Assembly (NCBI RefSeq): GCF_002884495.1
Contig: NZ_KZ614145.1
Coordinates: 2,060,423-2,124,422, forward strand
DNA: 64,000 nt
Source of the DNA: Rummeliibacillus pycnus
Lineage (GTDB): Bacteria > Bacillota > Bacilli > Bacillales_A > Planococcaceae
Direction: 5' to 3'
Shown piece by piece: positions 26,776 through 36,500 of the stretch. The translations under genes and the position numbers were made by a program. The notes below the pieces were generated by a model. That model did no database searches. It was given only the letters and a program-made list of their open reading frames with translations, and was not told the origin of the DNA. Numbering within the stretch: position 1 is the first letter of the stretch; each line of letters opens with the position of its first letter.

Positions 26776-27163
26776 ATGAAGCTGCTTCTCTTTTCTTATC
26801 TCTACGCAAACGAACTTTATAGATGATTAATACTAAAGCTGCAACTATTAATCCTTCAACCATTGGTAAGAAGAATGCTAAAAAGGTTAAGATAATACAC
26901 CCTAAAAACAAGAATACATAAATTACAGCTGTTTGCCATTTTTTTAATGCGGCTCTTGCAAATCCAAGATGATACACAATTGCAGTTAATACGAAGATAA
27001 CAGCTAATAGAATATAACCTGCTACCGAATAACTTGGTGAATTTTCGTATATATAACGTGCAACACCAGACATACGATTAAATACTTGATCATGTCCATC
27101 TGTAGAAGTAGATGTAGCGACTTGCATAAAATTCAGTTTGAAAGTTAAACCGGACTTAAACAA
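26774..27163 (-). CDS. ylaH: YlaH-like membrane protein
   Basis: A 129-residue protein with three membrane helices (about 46-66, 75-97, 99-118) and a basic C-terminal tail, matching the YlaH-like family, whose members lie beside typA in Bacillus. Function is unknown. The start is a TTG at 27163, supported by GGAAGGGAG five to seven bases upstream; the first in-frame ATG, twelve codons later, has no ribosome site. It lies 40 bases downstream of typA. Confidence 0.88.
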   Translation of the reverse strand: MFKSGLTFKLNFMQVATSTSTDGHDQVFNRMSGVARYIYENSPSYSVAGYILLAVIFVLTAIVYHLGFARAALKKWQTAVIYVFLFLGCIILTFLAFFLPMVEGLIVAALVLIIYKVRLRRDKKREAAS

Positions 27164-27203
27164 GATATCTCCCTTCCTCTCGACTAGCGAAAATAATAAT
27201 TAA

Positions 27204-29045
27204 TTATTCAGCGCTACGTACTTTTTTAGCAGCTTTTTCACGTTCGTTTTTGTTAAGAATTTGTTTACGAAGACGAATAGACTCTGGTGTTACTTCTAGG
27301 TATTCATCATCGTCCAAGAATTCTAATGCTTCCTCAAGAGTTAAAATACGAGGTGTTTTAATAACGTTTGTTTGGTCTTTTGTTGCTGAACGTACGTTAG
27401 TTTTTTGTTTCATCTTAGTGATATTAACTGTAATGTCGTTATCACGAGAGTTTTGGCCAACGATCATACCTTCGTAAATTTCAGTACCTGGCTCAACAAA
27501 AAGAACACCACGGTCTTCTACTTGCATCATACCATAAGTTGTAGACTTACCAGTTTCCATTGATACAAGTGCACCATTACGACGACCACCTACACGTCCA
27601 GATGCAACTGGTTGGTAGGAATCAAATGTATGGTTAATAATACCGAAACCTTTAGTTAGAGACATAAATTCTGTTGTATATCCAATTAAACCTCGAGCAG
27701 GTACCATGAAGATTAAACGAACTTGTCCATTACCTTCATTAATCATATCTTGCATTTCACCTTTACGATCTCCAAGTGATTCAATAATAGAACCTACAGA
27801 ATCTTCTGGTACATCGATTTGAACACGTTCAACTGGTTCACATTTCACACCATCAATTTCTTTAATGATTACTTTTGGTTTTGATACTTGTAGTTCGTAA
27901 CCTTCACGGCGCATGTTTTCAACAAGGATTGATAAGTGAAGTTCACCACGTCCTGAGACAGTCCATGCATCTGGAGAATCTGTTGGTTCTACACGTAAAG
28001 AAACATCCGTTTGTAATTGAGAATTTAGACGTTCTTCAATTTTACGAGCCGTAACCCATTTACCTTCGCGACCAGCAAATGGAGAATTATTTACTAAGAA
28101 AGTCATTTGAAGAGTTGGTTCATCAATACGCATTGGAGGTAGTGGATCCAGGTGATCTTGTGGACATACAGTTTCACCTACGTTAATTTCTTCCATACCA
28201 GAAACAGCGATTAAATCACCAGCATATGCTTCTTGAATTTCTTCACGTTTCAAGCCAAAGAAACCAAAGATTTTAGTAACACGGAAGTTCTTCACAGTAC
28301 CATCAAGTTTTGCTAGAGATACTGATTGACCTACAGCGATTGTACCGCGGAAAACACGACCAATACCGATACGACCTACGAAGTCATTGTAATCTAGTAA
28401 TGCAACTTGGAATTGAAGAGGTTCTTCGCGAGTATCCGCTGGTGCTGGAATGTGACGAATAATTTCTTCAAATAAGCATTTCATATCAGGTTCTTGTTTA
28501 GCTGGGTCTGGATCTAATGAAGCAGTACCGTTAACACCTGAAGCATAAACGACTGGGAATTCTAATTGATCTTCATCTGCACCTAATTCAATCAATAAGT
28601 CTAAAACTTCATCAACAACTTCTTCAGGACGAGCTGAATCTTTGTCGACTTTGTTTACAACTACGATTGGCGTTAATTTTTGTTCTAAAGCTTTTTTAAG
28701 AACGAAACGAGTTTGAGGCATACAACCTTCGTAAGCATCTACTACAAGTAGAACACCATCTACCATTTTCAAGATACGTTCAACTTCACCACCAAAATCA
28801 GCATGTCCTGGTGTATCCAAGATGTTAATTTTAGTATCTCCATAGTGAACAGCAGTGTTTTTAGCTAAGATTGTAATACCACGTTCACGTTCAATATCGT
28901 TAGAGTCCATTGCACGTTCTTCAACATGTTCGTTTGAACGGAATGTACCAGATTGTTTTAATAATTGGTCGACTAAAGTTGTTTTACCATGGTCGACGTG
29001 GGCAATAATTGCTATATTTCTGAGATCTTCTCTTAAATTTGTCAT
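27204..29045 (-). CDS. typA: Ribosome-associated GTPase TypA/BipA
   Basis: A 613-residue translational GTPase related to EF-G that binds ribosomes and helps 50S assembly and stress or low-temperature growth. G motifs are intact: AHVDHGKTT near 15, [14 protein letters not shown] near 75 and NKVDKD near 130. Domains II, III and V follow, with [20 protein letters not shown] near 350 and the C-terminal TypA-specific domain ending in LRKQILNK. The ATG at 29045 has GGAG seven bases upstream; five further in-frame codons extend upstream without support. Confidence 0.96.
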   Translation of the reverse strand: MTNLREDLRNIAIIAHVDHGKTTLVDQLLKQSGTFRSNEHVEERAMDSNDIERERGITILAKNTAVHYGDTKINILDTPGHADFGGEVERILKMVDGVLLVVDAYEGCMPQTRFVLKKALEQKLTPIVVVNKVDKDSARPEEVVDEVLDLLIELGADEDQLEFPVVYASGVNGTASLDPDPAKQEPDMKCLFEEIIRHIPAPADTREEPLQFQVALLDYNDFVGRIGIGRVFRGTIAVGQSVSLAKLDGTVKNFRVTKIFGFFGLKREEIQEAYAGDLIAVSGMEEINVGETVCPQDHLDPLPPMRIDEPTLQMTFLVNNSPFAGREGKWVTARKIEERLNSQLQTDVSLRVEPTDSPDAWTVSGRGELHLSILVENMRREGYELQVSKPKVIIKEIDGVKCEPVERVQIDVPEDSVGSIIESLGDRKGEMQDMINEGNGQVRLIFMVPARGLIGYTTEFMSLTKGFGIINHTFDSYQPVASGRVGGRRNGALVSMETGKSTTYGMMQVEDRGVLFVEPGTEIYEGMIVGQNSRDNDITVNITKMKQKTNVRSATKDQTNVIKTPRILTLEEALEFLDDDEYLEVTPESIRLRKQILNKNEREKAAKKVRSAE

Positions 29046-29223
29046 TGTTCCACTCCACATTCTTTTTTCGAGTCCATAACTGTGCTATTATAACATAAAA
29101 AATAGATTTATGTCTTATATTAGCTTGTCTTTTTTAATTTTTTTAATTTATTTAAGTTAAAAACTTGCTAATCTTAGTATTTCGTTTGACAATATAATTA
29201 TAATACTTTTTTGGAGGATTGTT

Positions 29224-29409
29224 ATGAATAAAGCAAAAATCGTCATGGCTATCTTTGCACTTGCAGGGATTTTAGCTATGTGTTCTATTGGATATGCAAT
29301 AGCTATAGGTAGCATTTCAGGTATTATCGGAGGGATTGTAGCAGTGTGTGTTGTTTTTGGTTTAGCCTTTAAAACAAAACGCCAATTCCGAGATCAAGGT
29401 TTATTATAA
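29224..29409 (+). CDS. ylaF: YlaF family small membrane protein (DUF5325)
   Basis: A 61-residue protein with two hydrophobic helices (about 6-26 and 31-50) and a basic tail (FKTKRQFRDQGLL). It matches the YlaF/DUF5325 family found next to typA in Bacillus. Function is unknown. GGAGG precedes the ATG at 29224. It is divergent from typA. Confidence 0.87.
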   Translation: MNKAKIVMAIFALAGILAMCSIGYAIAIGSISGIIGGIVAVCVVFGLAFKTKRQFRDQGLL

Positions 29410-29634
29410 AATCAAACTTTTTTCAATGGGGTTTTTTTATTCCCCCTTATCTTCTTTGCTTTTCTATCAATCTTGAGATAGGTTCATACTGTCCATTAAT
29501 AGCGATTTAGCATTAACAGTAGTTGTCTACATTAACAACTACTTGATTAACAACTACTTGGACTTACCTTCTCGGCCGAAAACATCCTTTCAGTTTTCGG
29601 TTGTAGAGATAATGTGCGAAGATAGATATAAGAA
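29410..29634. other. Gap with a 15-bp tandem duplication and a hairpin
   Basis: No gene is supported. Two perfect tandem copies of the 15-mer ATTAACAACTACTTG lie at 29531-29545 and 29546-29560; the first can also pair with AGTAGTTGT at 29519-29527. CCGAAAAC (29576-29583) pairs with GTTTTCGG (29593-29600) but lacks a T run on either strand. Confidence 0.6.
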
Positions 29635-29685
29635 AAGGGATTGTCTTCAAAAGTTGGGTTTCTTCAACTTCAAGGACAATCCCTT
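29635..29685. terminator. Long hairpin terminator next to suhB
   Basis: AAGGGATTGTC (29635-29645) pairs with GACAATCCCTT (29675-29685), with an inner stem AAGTTG/CAACTT (29651-29656 with 29665-29670). It ends directly at the suhB stop and probably serves convergent transcripts. Confidence 0.75.
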
Positions 29686-29687
29686 AT

Positions 29688-30491
29688 TTATTGATCTTCG
29701 TGTTTTAATTGAACATAATCTTCAACAATTTCACTATGTATCGCAGGATTAGCCACGATAAACGTATCTTGTTTTAATAAGTTTATAGGTCTATTTCTTA
29801 AATTACTGGCGATTGCCCCTACCTCTTTCGCAATTACTACACCACCAGCAATGTCCCATGGAGATAATCTCATAGAAATATAGGCATCCATTCTCCCACA
29901 AGCAACAGAGGCTATTTCTAAAGCAGCTGAACCATAGGATCTTGTACCACGTACTGTACGAACAAGATCAATCATCCGTTCATGCTCAATTCTTTTATTT
30001 GGCGTCACCCAAAGTGCATTCAGTCCGATTATTGCTTTATCTAAAGAAATTGACTCCAGAGGTTTTAATGGAATTTCATTCATAAAAGCTCCTTGCCCCT
30101 CTTTTGCATAATATAACTGATTCCTCATAACATCATAGATATATCCCAGTTTTCCTATACCATTAACATAAACACCAATTGAAATGGCAAAATTCCGATG
30201 TTGCCGAATAAAATTCATCGTTCCATCAATTGGATCGATTATCCATACAACTCCATCAAGTGAATCAATCTTTTCTCCCATCCCCTCTTCTCCCAAAATT
30301 TTATGTGACGGATCAAATGCTGTAATTTTTTCAATGAAAAATAATTCTGTTTCGCGATCAATATTTGTTACTAAATCATTTGCATTGGCTTTCGTCTCAA
30401 TTTTCCACTTTTCAGAAAAAGATTTTCGGATACGTTCCCCAGCTTCCATTATGATGGCCTTTGCAAATTCGTGAACTTCAGTAATCTGCAT
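29688..30491 (-). CDS. suhB: Inositol monophosphatase family phosphatase (YktC/SuhB-like)
   Basis: A 267-residue Mg-dependent, Li-sensitive phosphatase family member. The metal-binding motifs are complete: GEEG near residue 68, WIIDPIDGTMNFIRQ near 84-98 and SPWDIAGGVVIAKEVGA near 210. The substrate may be myo-inositol-1-phosphate or a related sugar phosphate; the Bacillus orthologue YktC has inositol phosphatase activity, to my knowledge. The ATG at 30491 follows GGTGAGG. It sits between typA and yktB as in Bacillus. Confidence 0.92.
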   Translation of the reverse strand: MQITEVHEFAKAIIMEAGERIRKSFSEKWKIETKANANDLVTNIDRETELFFIEKITAFDPSHKILGEEGMGEKIDSLDGVVWIIDPIDGTMNFIRQHRNFAISIGVYVNGIGKLGYIYDVMRNQLYYAKEGQGAFMNEIPLKPLESISLDKAIIGLNALWVTPNKRIEHERMIDLVRTVRGTRSYGSAALEIASVACGRMDAYISMRLSPWDIAGGVVIAKEVGAIASNLRNRPINLLKQDTFIVANPAIHSEIVEDYVQLKHEDQ

Positions 30492-30556
30492 AATTTCCTC
30501 ACCTTTCTTTGAAAAAACAAAGTGCATTTCATTTTTTGTATATTATACCAAAAAAA

Positions 30557-30587
30557 ACACCTGCTTCTCATAATGATCAGCAAGTGT
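30557..30587 (-). terminator. Terminator between the 65-aa gene and suhB
   Basis: ACACCTGCT (30557-30565) pairs with AGCAAGTGT (30579-30587) with one mismatch; the minus strand continues into a T run (complement of A at 30551-30557). Confidence 0.75.
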
Positions 30588-30611
30588 CACCTTAAATTTT
30601 TTGTGCTATAT

Positions 30612-30809
30612 CTAGGCGAATGCATGGAATGCCTCCAGTTCCATATGAATTTCAGCCAATCTCGCTTTACTTTGAGTAATTTGCTCAGTATCATTCAATT
30701 GCATCGCATCAAATAGTGTAGCTAATTCATAATCAACTTCTAACTGAAGTCCTTTTATATACTGCTTTTCAAAATCCACTTTACGAATAATATGAACGAC
30801 TTGTTTCAT
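30612..30809 (-). CDS. Small helical protein of unknown function
   Basis: I do not recognise this 65-residue protein. It is predicted to be nearly all helix (KQVVHIIRKVDFEKQYIKG, then ELATLFDAMQLNDTEQITQ and a Glu/His-rich end), with no Cys, no membrane segment and no motif. The ATG at 30809 has GGAG nine bases upstream and its own terminator follows, which supports a real monocistronic gene. It lies between suhB and the divergent yktB; a longer in-frame start at 30869 lacks a ribosome site. Confidence 0.75.
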   Translation of the reverse strand: MKQVVHIIRKVDFEKQYIKGLQLEVDYELATLFDAMQLNDTEQITQSKARLAEIHMELEAFHAFA

Positions 30810-30974
30810 GCTGATCAGCTCCTTTAATTTTGAGGTATAAATGGTGAGAAAATTGAATTTTCTGACCACTTTCTACATTATATTCACTACACGAAGAATG
30901 GTAAGTCCTTCTACAAGATTTTTTCCCACTTTTCAAATAAAATAAACATAAAGTTAAAAAAGGAGAGAAAAAAA

Positions 30975-31604
30975 TTGACAGTGAAATGGACAAACAAAGA
31001 CTTTGATGTCTTCACAACACCTGGACTTGAACAACGTATGACAGCACTCATTGAAAATGTACGTCCTAAATTTGAAGAACTCGGAACAACATTTAGTACA
31101 TACTTTTCTATGAAAATCGGTGAAGAATTTTACCCTCACGTGGCCAAACATGCAAGACGTAAAGTAAATCCACCAATCGATAGCTGGGTAGCGTTTGCTA
31201 CAAATAAACGAGGATATAAAGCCCTTCCCCACTTCGAAATTGGACTTTTTAAATCGCATATTTTTATTCTTCTATGTGCTATTTATGAAGCACCCACAAA
31301 AAAAGAAATTGCTAATAATCTGTTGAAAAATATAAATTTTTTCAATAAGCTCCCCAAAACTTTTAATATTACAGGCAATCATTTTGATCCAAATGGGATT
31401 CCTTTAGAAGAGGCCATTAAAGATGGGACGCTTGAGAAACTTTTAATTCGCTTACGTGATATTAAAAAAGGTGAGTTTATGATTGGACTTCGATTACCAA
31501 AAGAAGAAGCAGTTAAACTTTCCACTAAAGAGTTTGAGAAGGTAGTCGAAGATACCTTTGATGCATTAATTCCTCTTTATAATATTATGGTATCAAAACA
31601 TTAA
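30975..31604 (+). CDS. yktB: YktB family protein (UPF0637/DUF1054)
   Basis: A 209-residue soluble protein of the UPF0637 family, with the typical features WTNKDFDVFTTPGLEQRM at the start, YPHVAKHARRKVNPP near 55 and HFEIGLFKSHIFI near 93. Family function is unknown. The start is TTG at 30975, seven bases after AGGAGAG. It is convergent with yktA, the neighbour it also has in Bacillus. Confidence 0.94.
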   Translation: MTVKWTNKDFDVFTTPGLEQRMTALIENVRPKFEELGTTFSTYFSMKIGEEFYPHVAKHARRKVNPPIDSWVAFATNKRGYKALPHFEIGLFKSHIFILLCAIYEAPTKKEIANNLLKNINFFNKLPKTFNITGNHFDPNGIPLEEAIKDGTLEKLLIRLRDIKKGEFMIGLRLPKEEAVKLSTKEFEKVVEDTFDALIPLYNIMVSKH

Positions 31605-31610
31605 TAGTGT

Positions 31611-31657
31611 AAAAGCAATCGGTTGATTCTCAACTATTGAGTAAACCGATTGCTTTT
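31611..31657. terminator. Bidirectional terminator between yktB and yktA
   Basis: A 14-bp stem (31611-31624 with 31644-31657, arms AAAAGCAATCGGTT) with an inner TCAA/TTGA pairing and flanking A and T runs. Confidence 0.88.
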
Positions 31658-31660
31658 TAA

Positions 31661-31948
31661 TTATCTTTTCCCTCTGCTAATCCCTTTAATAATTGTACCA
31701 TTCGGGCTTGTTTTCGTTTGTTTAACAATGTCGTAACTAACATATCCGCTTTCTTCTTCAAATTCTCGGAAAATGGTTTTCTCTTCTGACATTGAAGGTA
31801 CAATTTCTTTGAAACGGCGGTATTTTGACAGAACTTCTTCACGTTTTACGCCTTTTTCGTATGCCTTTTCAATAGTTTGAAAAAATGCAATCACATCAAC
31901 TATTTCATCTGTAGACCAATCGATTGAAAATGGATATGAGTATTCCAT
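31661..31948 (-). CDS. yktA: YktA family protein (UPF0223)
   Basis: A 95-residue soluble protein matching UPF0223: [19 protein letters not shown] at the start, [29 protein letters not shown] in the middle. Function is unknown. I use the ATG at 31948 that gives the family's typical MEY start; its ribosome site is weak, and ATGs at 31966 and 31981 remain possible. Confidence 0.9.
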   Translation of the reverse strand: MEYSYPFSIDWSTDEIVDVIAFFQTIEKAYEKGVKREEVLSKYRRFKEIVPSMSEEKTIFREFEEESGYVSYDIVKQTKTSPNGTIIKGISRGKR

Positions 31949-32073
31949 ATGACTACCTACTTTCATCATGCTATAAATCAAAGTGTCTCACAATATTATT
32001 TTAAACTCTATTATAAATCGACTGCAACTTTTCTTGTCTGATAATAGTATATTCCCTGGGAAATGACTTTATT

Positions 32074-32751
32074 CTATAAAAATATAGTTACAAATATTGG
32101 TAAGACGATAGCGCCTATAACAGCCGTCATTGTCATTGATACAGATCCCATGGACAAGGTTTGTTCTCCATACTCTGTGAGCTTTCCGATTCCTATTCCA
32201 TGAGCGCTACTCCCCATTGCAACTCCTCTTGCAATCTCGGTGTCAATTTTGCAAATTTTGTAGAGAAAAGGTCCTAATATTGCACCAATCATTCCTGTAA
32301 TAATGACAAACACTGCTGCTAGTGTGGGATTACCGCCTACAGCACTACTAATCTGCATTGCAACTGGAGATGTTATTGATTTTGGAATCAATGTTCTCAT
32401 ATACACACTTTCGATCCGAAATAAACCTGCAAGTGACAATACACTACCAATACCCGCTATCATTGCTACTGCAATACCAGTTAGGATTGCCTTATAATTC
32501 TTTTTAATTAATTCTCTTTGTCTATATAACGGTAAAGCTAGACTTACCACGGCCGGTCCTAGTAGCCGATCAATCCATTGACCTCCAATCATATACGTTT
32601 TATAGGGGATATCAAAGAGTAATAATACACCTACGATTATGATTGCACTTGTAAACACAGGGAAGAGAACTGGATGGTAATAACGTTCATATACTTTTTT
32701 CATTAAAAAAAACACAACCACAGTAAACAGACATATTATTATTGCAACCAT
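32074..32751 (-). CDS. lrgB: LrgB/CidB family membrane protein
   Basis: A 225-residue polytopic protein of the LrgB/CidB/YsbB family. Landmarks are RLLGPAVVSLALPLYRQRE near 65, the PKSITSPVAMQISSAVGGNPTLAAV block near 122-146 and SSAHGIGIGKLTEYGEQ near 182. Members were called antiholin partners, and the B. subtilis YsbAB (PftAB) pair imports pyruvate. The start lies one base after the lrgA stop with GGGGAGG upstream, so the two are co-translated. Confidence 0.92.
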   Translation of the reverse strand: MVAIIICLFTVVVFFLMKKVYERYYHPVLFPVFTSAIIIVGVLLLFDIPYKTYMIGGQWIDRLLGPAVVSLALPLYRQRELIKKNYKAILTGIAVAMIAGIGSVLSLAGLFRIESVYMRTLIPKSITSPVAMQISSAVGGNPTLAAVFVIITGMIGAILGPFLYKICKIDTEIARGVAMGSSAHGIGIGKLTEYGEQTLSMGSVSMTMTAVIGAIVLPIFVTIFL

Positions 32752-32752
32752 A

Positions 32753-33199
32753 TTAAGCCTCCCCTTTTTGCTCCATATTTTTAATGTGATTTTTTCTTAA
32801 TCTTAGATTTTCTACTTCTTCATTTTGTTGTTCTTGATGATTTTCTACCAATTGAGTTGCTTTTCCTGATAAAATGATTGATATAACAGTACTCACCAAA
32901 ATAATTGCCATAATCATGAATCCTTGCCATGATATTAGCTCTGAATAATTAATAATTCCAACGGTAACTGGTATAAAAAATAAAGTCATATATGATAGTA
33001 AGATCTCAGCTCCACTTGCAATCCAATGTTCGGGAATAATTTTCATTATTAATAACGTAAGTAAAATAAGTAGCCCAATGATACTTCCTGGAAATTTAAT
33101 ATGTAATATCGCCATTAACCACTTACCGAATTCAGATAATAGATATAAAACTACAATTTGCCCTATTATTCTCAAAGACCTCAACCCTAGTTGTTGCAT
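32753..33199 (-). CDS. lrgA: LrgA/CidA family holin-like membrane protein
   Basis: A 148-residue protein with four membrane helices and the LrgA/CidA signature KFPGSIIGLLILLTLLIMKIIPEHWI near 35-60, LSYMTLFFIPVTVGIINY near 70, then a charged C-terminal tail (about 112-148) longer than in many relatives. It partners LrgB in a two-component transporter or holin-like complex. The ATG at 33199 follows GGGGTG. No LytST pair, the usual regulator, is adjacent. Confidence 0.9.
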   Translation of the reverse strand: MQQLGLRSLRIIGQIVVLYLLSEFGKWLMAILHIKFPGSIIGLLILLTLLIMKIIPEHWIASGAEILLSYMTLFFIPVTVGIINYSELISWQGFMIMAIILVSTVISIILSGKATQLVENHQEQQNEEVENLRLRKNHIKNMEQKGEA

Positions 33200-33233
33200 A
33201 ACAGAACACCCCTTTTGTTTGTTAATATATAAC

Positions 33234-33262
33234 AATTTATCAAAATCTTCTGAATTTGTCTA
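33234..33262 (-). promoter_or_regulatory. Candidate lrgAB promoter
   Basis: On the minus strand TAGACA (33262-33257) and TAAATT (33239-33234) are 17 bp apart, 35 bases before the lrgA start. Confidence 0.45.
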
Positions 33263-33530
33263 CAACAAGATTAAGTATTCTCTGCCTTCACCTTTATTTT
33301 CTTCAACTATTTATTCTATTCAAAGGGTAAGATAAACTGCACCAATTACCACTATTTCTGTCGAAAACTGAACTAAATCATTTTCTCAGGATACGATATA
33401 TCCATAGGTTGATATAACAGTTTCTATTCAAGTTTCTGTTGTTTGTCATGTATAAATAGATGCATCCTTTCCCCTTCAAAACACTATCCCAATTAAGCCA
33501 TCTCTTTTTTAACTCTGTTTTACTTCATAA
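33263..33530. other. Gap upstream of lrgAB
   Basis: No gene is supported here. The only structure I see is a small inverted repeat GGATA-cgata-TATCC near 33389-33403, upstream of the candidate lrgAB promoter. Confidence 0.45.
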
Positions 33531-33535
33531 AAAAA

Positions 33536-33567
33536 CTAGCTTATATAGAATATTCTACATAAGCTAG
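33536..33567 (-). terminator. Terminator after the RND exporter gene
   Basis: CTAGCTTAT (33536-33544) pairs with ATAAGCTAG (33559-33567); the minus-strand T run is the complement of A at 33529-33535. Confidence 0.85.
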
Positions 33568-33590
33568 CCAAGTACCTAGTAAAATTCTGA

Positions 33591-36500
33591 TTAATCTTCT
33601 TTGTTTTCGTGTGCACGATCTTTTTTCAAGATTTTTGAAATTAATTCATATACCAATGGAACAATTAACAATGTTAAAATTGTCGAACTGATTAAACCAC
33701 CAATAACAGTCACACCCACACCTTTTGAAATCAGGCCTCCACCTTCTGCACCCATTGCCAATGGAATTAATGCACCGATCGTTGCAATAGCTGTCATTAG
33801 GATTGGGCGTAAACGTGTTGCACCTGCTTCAAGAATTGCTTCACGCATTGTTTTACCTGCATGTTCCATATGGATAATACGGTCAACCAATACAATAGCA
33901 TTTGTTACAACGATTCCTATTAGCATTAATAAGCCGATCATGGATGATACACTGATTGTTTCCCCAGAAATCCACAGTGCAACTAATGCACCAATCACTG
34001 TAAATGGTAAAGAGAATAAGATAGCAAAAGGAGCTAAACCTTCACCAAATGTAACAACTAAAGTAAAGTATACAATTGCAATAGCAGCAGCAATCGCTAA
34101 GCCTAGTTGAGTAAAGGCTTCGTTCATATCTTGTGCTACACCGCCAGTATTGACTTCCACATTGTTAGGTAGGTCTAATTTATCAATCTCTTTTTTAACA
34201 GCAGAAGATGCTTTTGTTATATCTTTTGAGGTTACAGTAGCAGTAACATTAGCATAAATTTTTCCTTTACTGCGGTTAATCTCTGCTGAAGTTATCCCCT
34301 CTTTAACTTTTACAACATCAGAAACTTTTACCTTCTTGCCTATTGGAGTATCGATTTCCTCATTTAAAACTTTTTGGAATGTATCAGGAGAGGCTGCTTC
34401 CTTATGAACATTTACATCGAGTTCTTTACCGTCTTTTGTGACAGTTGTTAAAACTTCTGTTTGTGTATTTGGATTAATCGCCATCGCAATTTGTCCAGTT
34501 GTTAAACCTAAAACTTTTGCTTTGTCTTGGTTAATTACTAACGTTTTTTCTGTATAATTTTCTGCTAATGATGATTTAACATCTTTTAAATTCTCTTGGT
34601 CTTTCATAATTTTTTCGATATCTTTGATTACTGGTTTGATATCGTCTACAGTGTTGCCATAAACAGAATATGAAATTTCATTGTTTGAGCCTGTAGATGA
34701 AAATGATTGACTTTTCCAAGTACCTTTTAAATTAAGGTCTTTTACTTCTTTAACTATTTTTTCTTTTTCATCAGCAAAGTTTTTAGTGTCTGTTTTATAA
34801 ATAACATATACTAATGCTCCATTGGATGCACCTGGCATCATTGGATTTGAGCCACCAACAGTTGATTGAACAGTCTTAACATCTTTTTTATTCATGATCA
34901 TCTTTTCAGCGACTTCTACATCATCAATTACCTTATCACGAGTTTCACCAGGTTCAGGGGTATATGTTAAGTACACCATTTTTTGTTCATCATCAGGCAA
35001 GAAACTGAAGCCGACTACAGGTGCTAAGAATAAACTTGCCACAAGAACCACAATAGAACCAATAGATGTAACTAATTTATGATCTAACACCCATGAAAGG
35101 ATACGTTTGTAACCCTTAGCTAATTTACCGTGTTCTTCTTTTTTCGCTTGTTTTTTACCATATAACTCTTTTTTAAATAGTGTATGAGCCATTACTGGAA
35201 CAATTGTAACAGCCACAATTAACGATGCAATTAATGAAAATGCCATTGTTAAGCCAAATGGTAAGAATAATTCTCCGACCATTCCACCAACTAAACCTAA
35301 AGGTAAGAATACAGCGATTGTTACAACTGTAGAAGATAAAATAGGTTTGAACATTTCAATTGTAGCTTCACGGATTAATGCACGACCATGTAATTTTTCG
35401 CCCTCAAGATATATTCGACGGTAAATATTTTCGATAACAACAATTGAGTCATCGATTACTCGACCAATCGCTACAGTCATAGCTCCTAATGTCATCATAT
35501 TTAATGAAATATCCATTTGTTTTAATACAGTTACTGCAATCAACAATGACATTGGAATTGATACCACTGAAATAATAGTTGAACGAATATTACGCAAGAA
35601 TAGTAAAATAATAATTACTGCAAAAATAGCACCAAATAAAGCCTTATCAAGCATTGTTTGAACTGAGTCTTCAATAGGTTTACCTTGATCAAGTGTCACT
35701 TCAATATTGGAACCACTGTTGTCTTTTTCAAACTTATCAGCTTGCTTTTTCACATCATTTACGACGTCAACAGTATTAGCATCCTGTGATTTTACAACTT
35801 GTACAGAGATAGCAGGTTGACCATTTGTACGAGATACTGATTCAACTTCACCAACTACTTTGATGGAAGCCAACTCACCCAATTTAACAAATGGTTTTGC
35901 TTGTGTCATTTGCTGTGCTGCTAAATTTCCCGGAGCGCCTTGAGATGCTTGTGCAGCTTGTGCTTGTGCTTTAGCGGCTGCTGAATTGGCTGCTGGGCTT
36001 TGCATTGTGACAGGAATTTCTAAATTTTTCAAATCTTTTATAGTTGTCATTTTACCATCAACAACAACTGATTGTTCTTTATTTTTAAATTGGAATATAC
36101 CTAATGGTACTTTGGTGTCCATTGCTTTTACATATTGTTTTATCGTATCTTCTGTTAAACCGTATTTAGTTAATTTCTTTTGATTATATGTCAGTTCAAC
36201 CTTGTCTACTTGTTGTCCTGATACAGTTACAGAAGAAACACCATCAATACTCTCTAATTTAGGTACGAAATAGTTTTCCGTAGTCTTTGTTAAATCAGCA
36301 ATAGACTGATTCTTATTTGCAACACTTAAAGCGACAACTGGAAATGCATTAATATTGACGCGATCTACTGTTGGCTTTTGTGCATTTTCTGGAAGTTCTA
36401 CTTTATCTAATGCTTCTTTAATATTGCTGACTGCTTCTTTCATGTCAGTGCCATACTTAAACTCTATTTGTAGACTTGAAGCATTTTGATAGGAGTTTGA

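Noticed and set aside
29543-29752. 69-codon frame spanning the suhB terminator
   Set aside because: It crosses a strong hairpin and runs into suhB antisense; no ribosome site.
33601-34110. 169-codon frame antisense to the RND exporter gene
   Set aside because: Opposite-strand shadow of a well-supported gene, without a ribosome site or known homologue.
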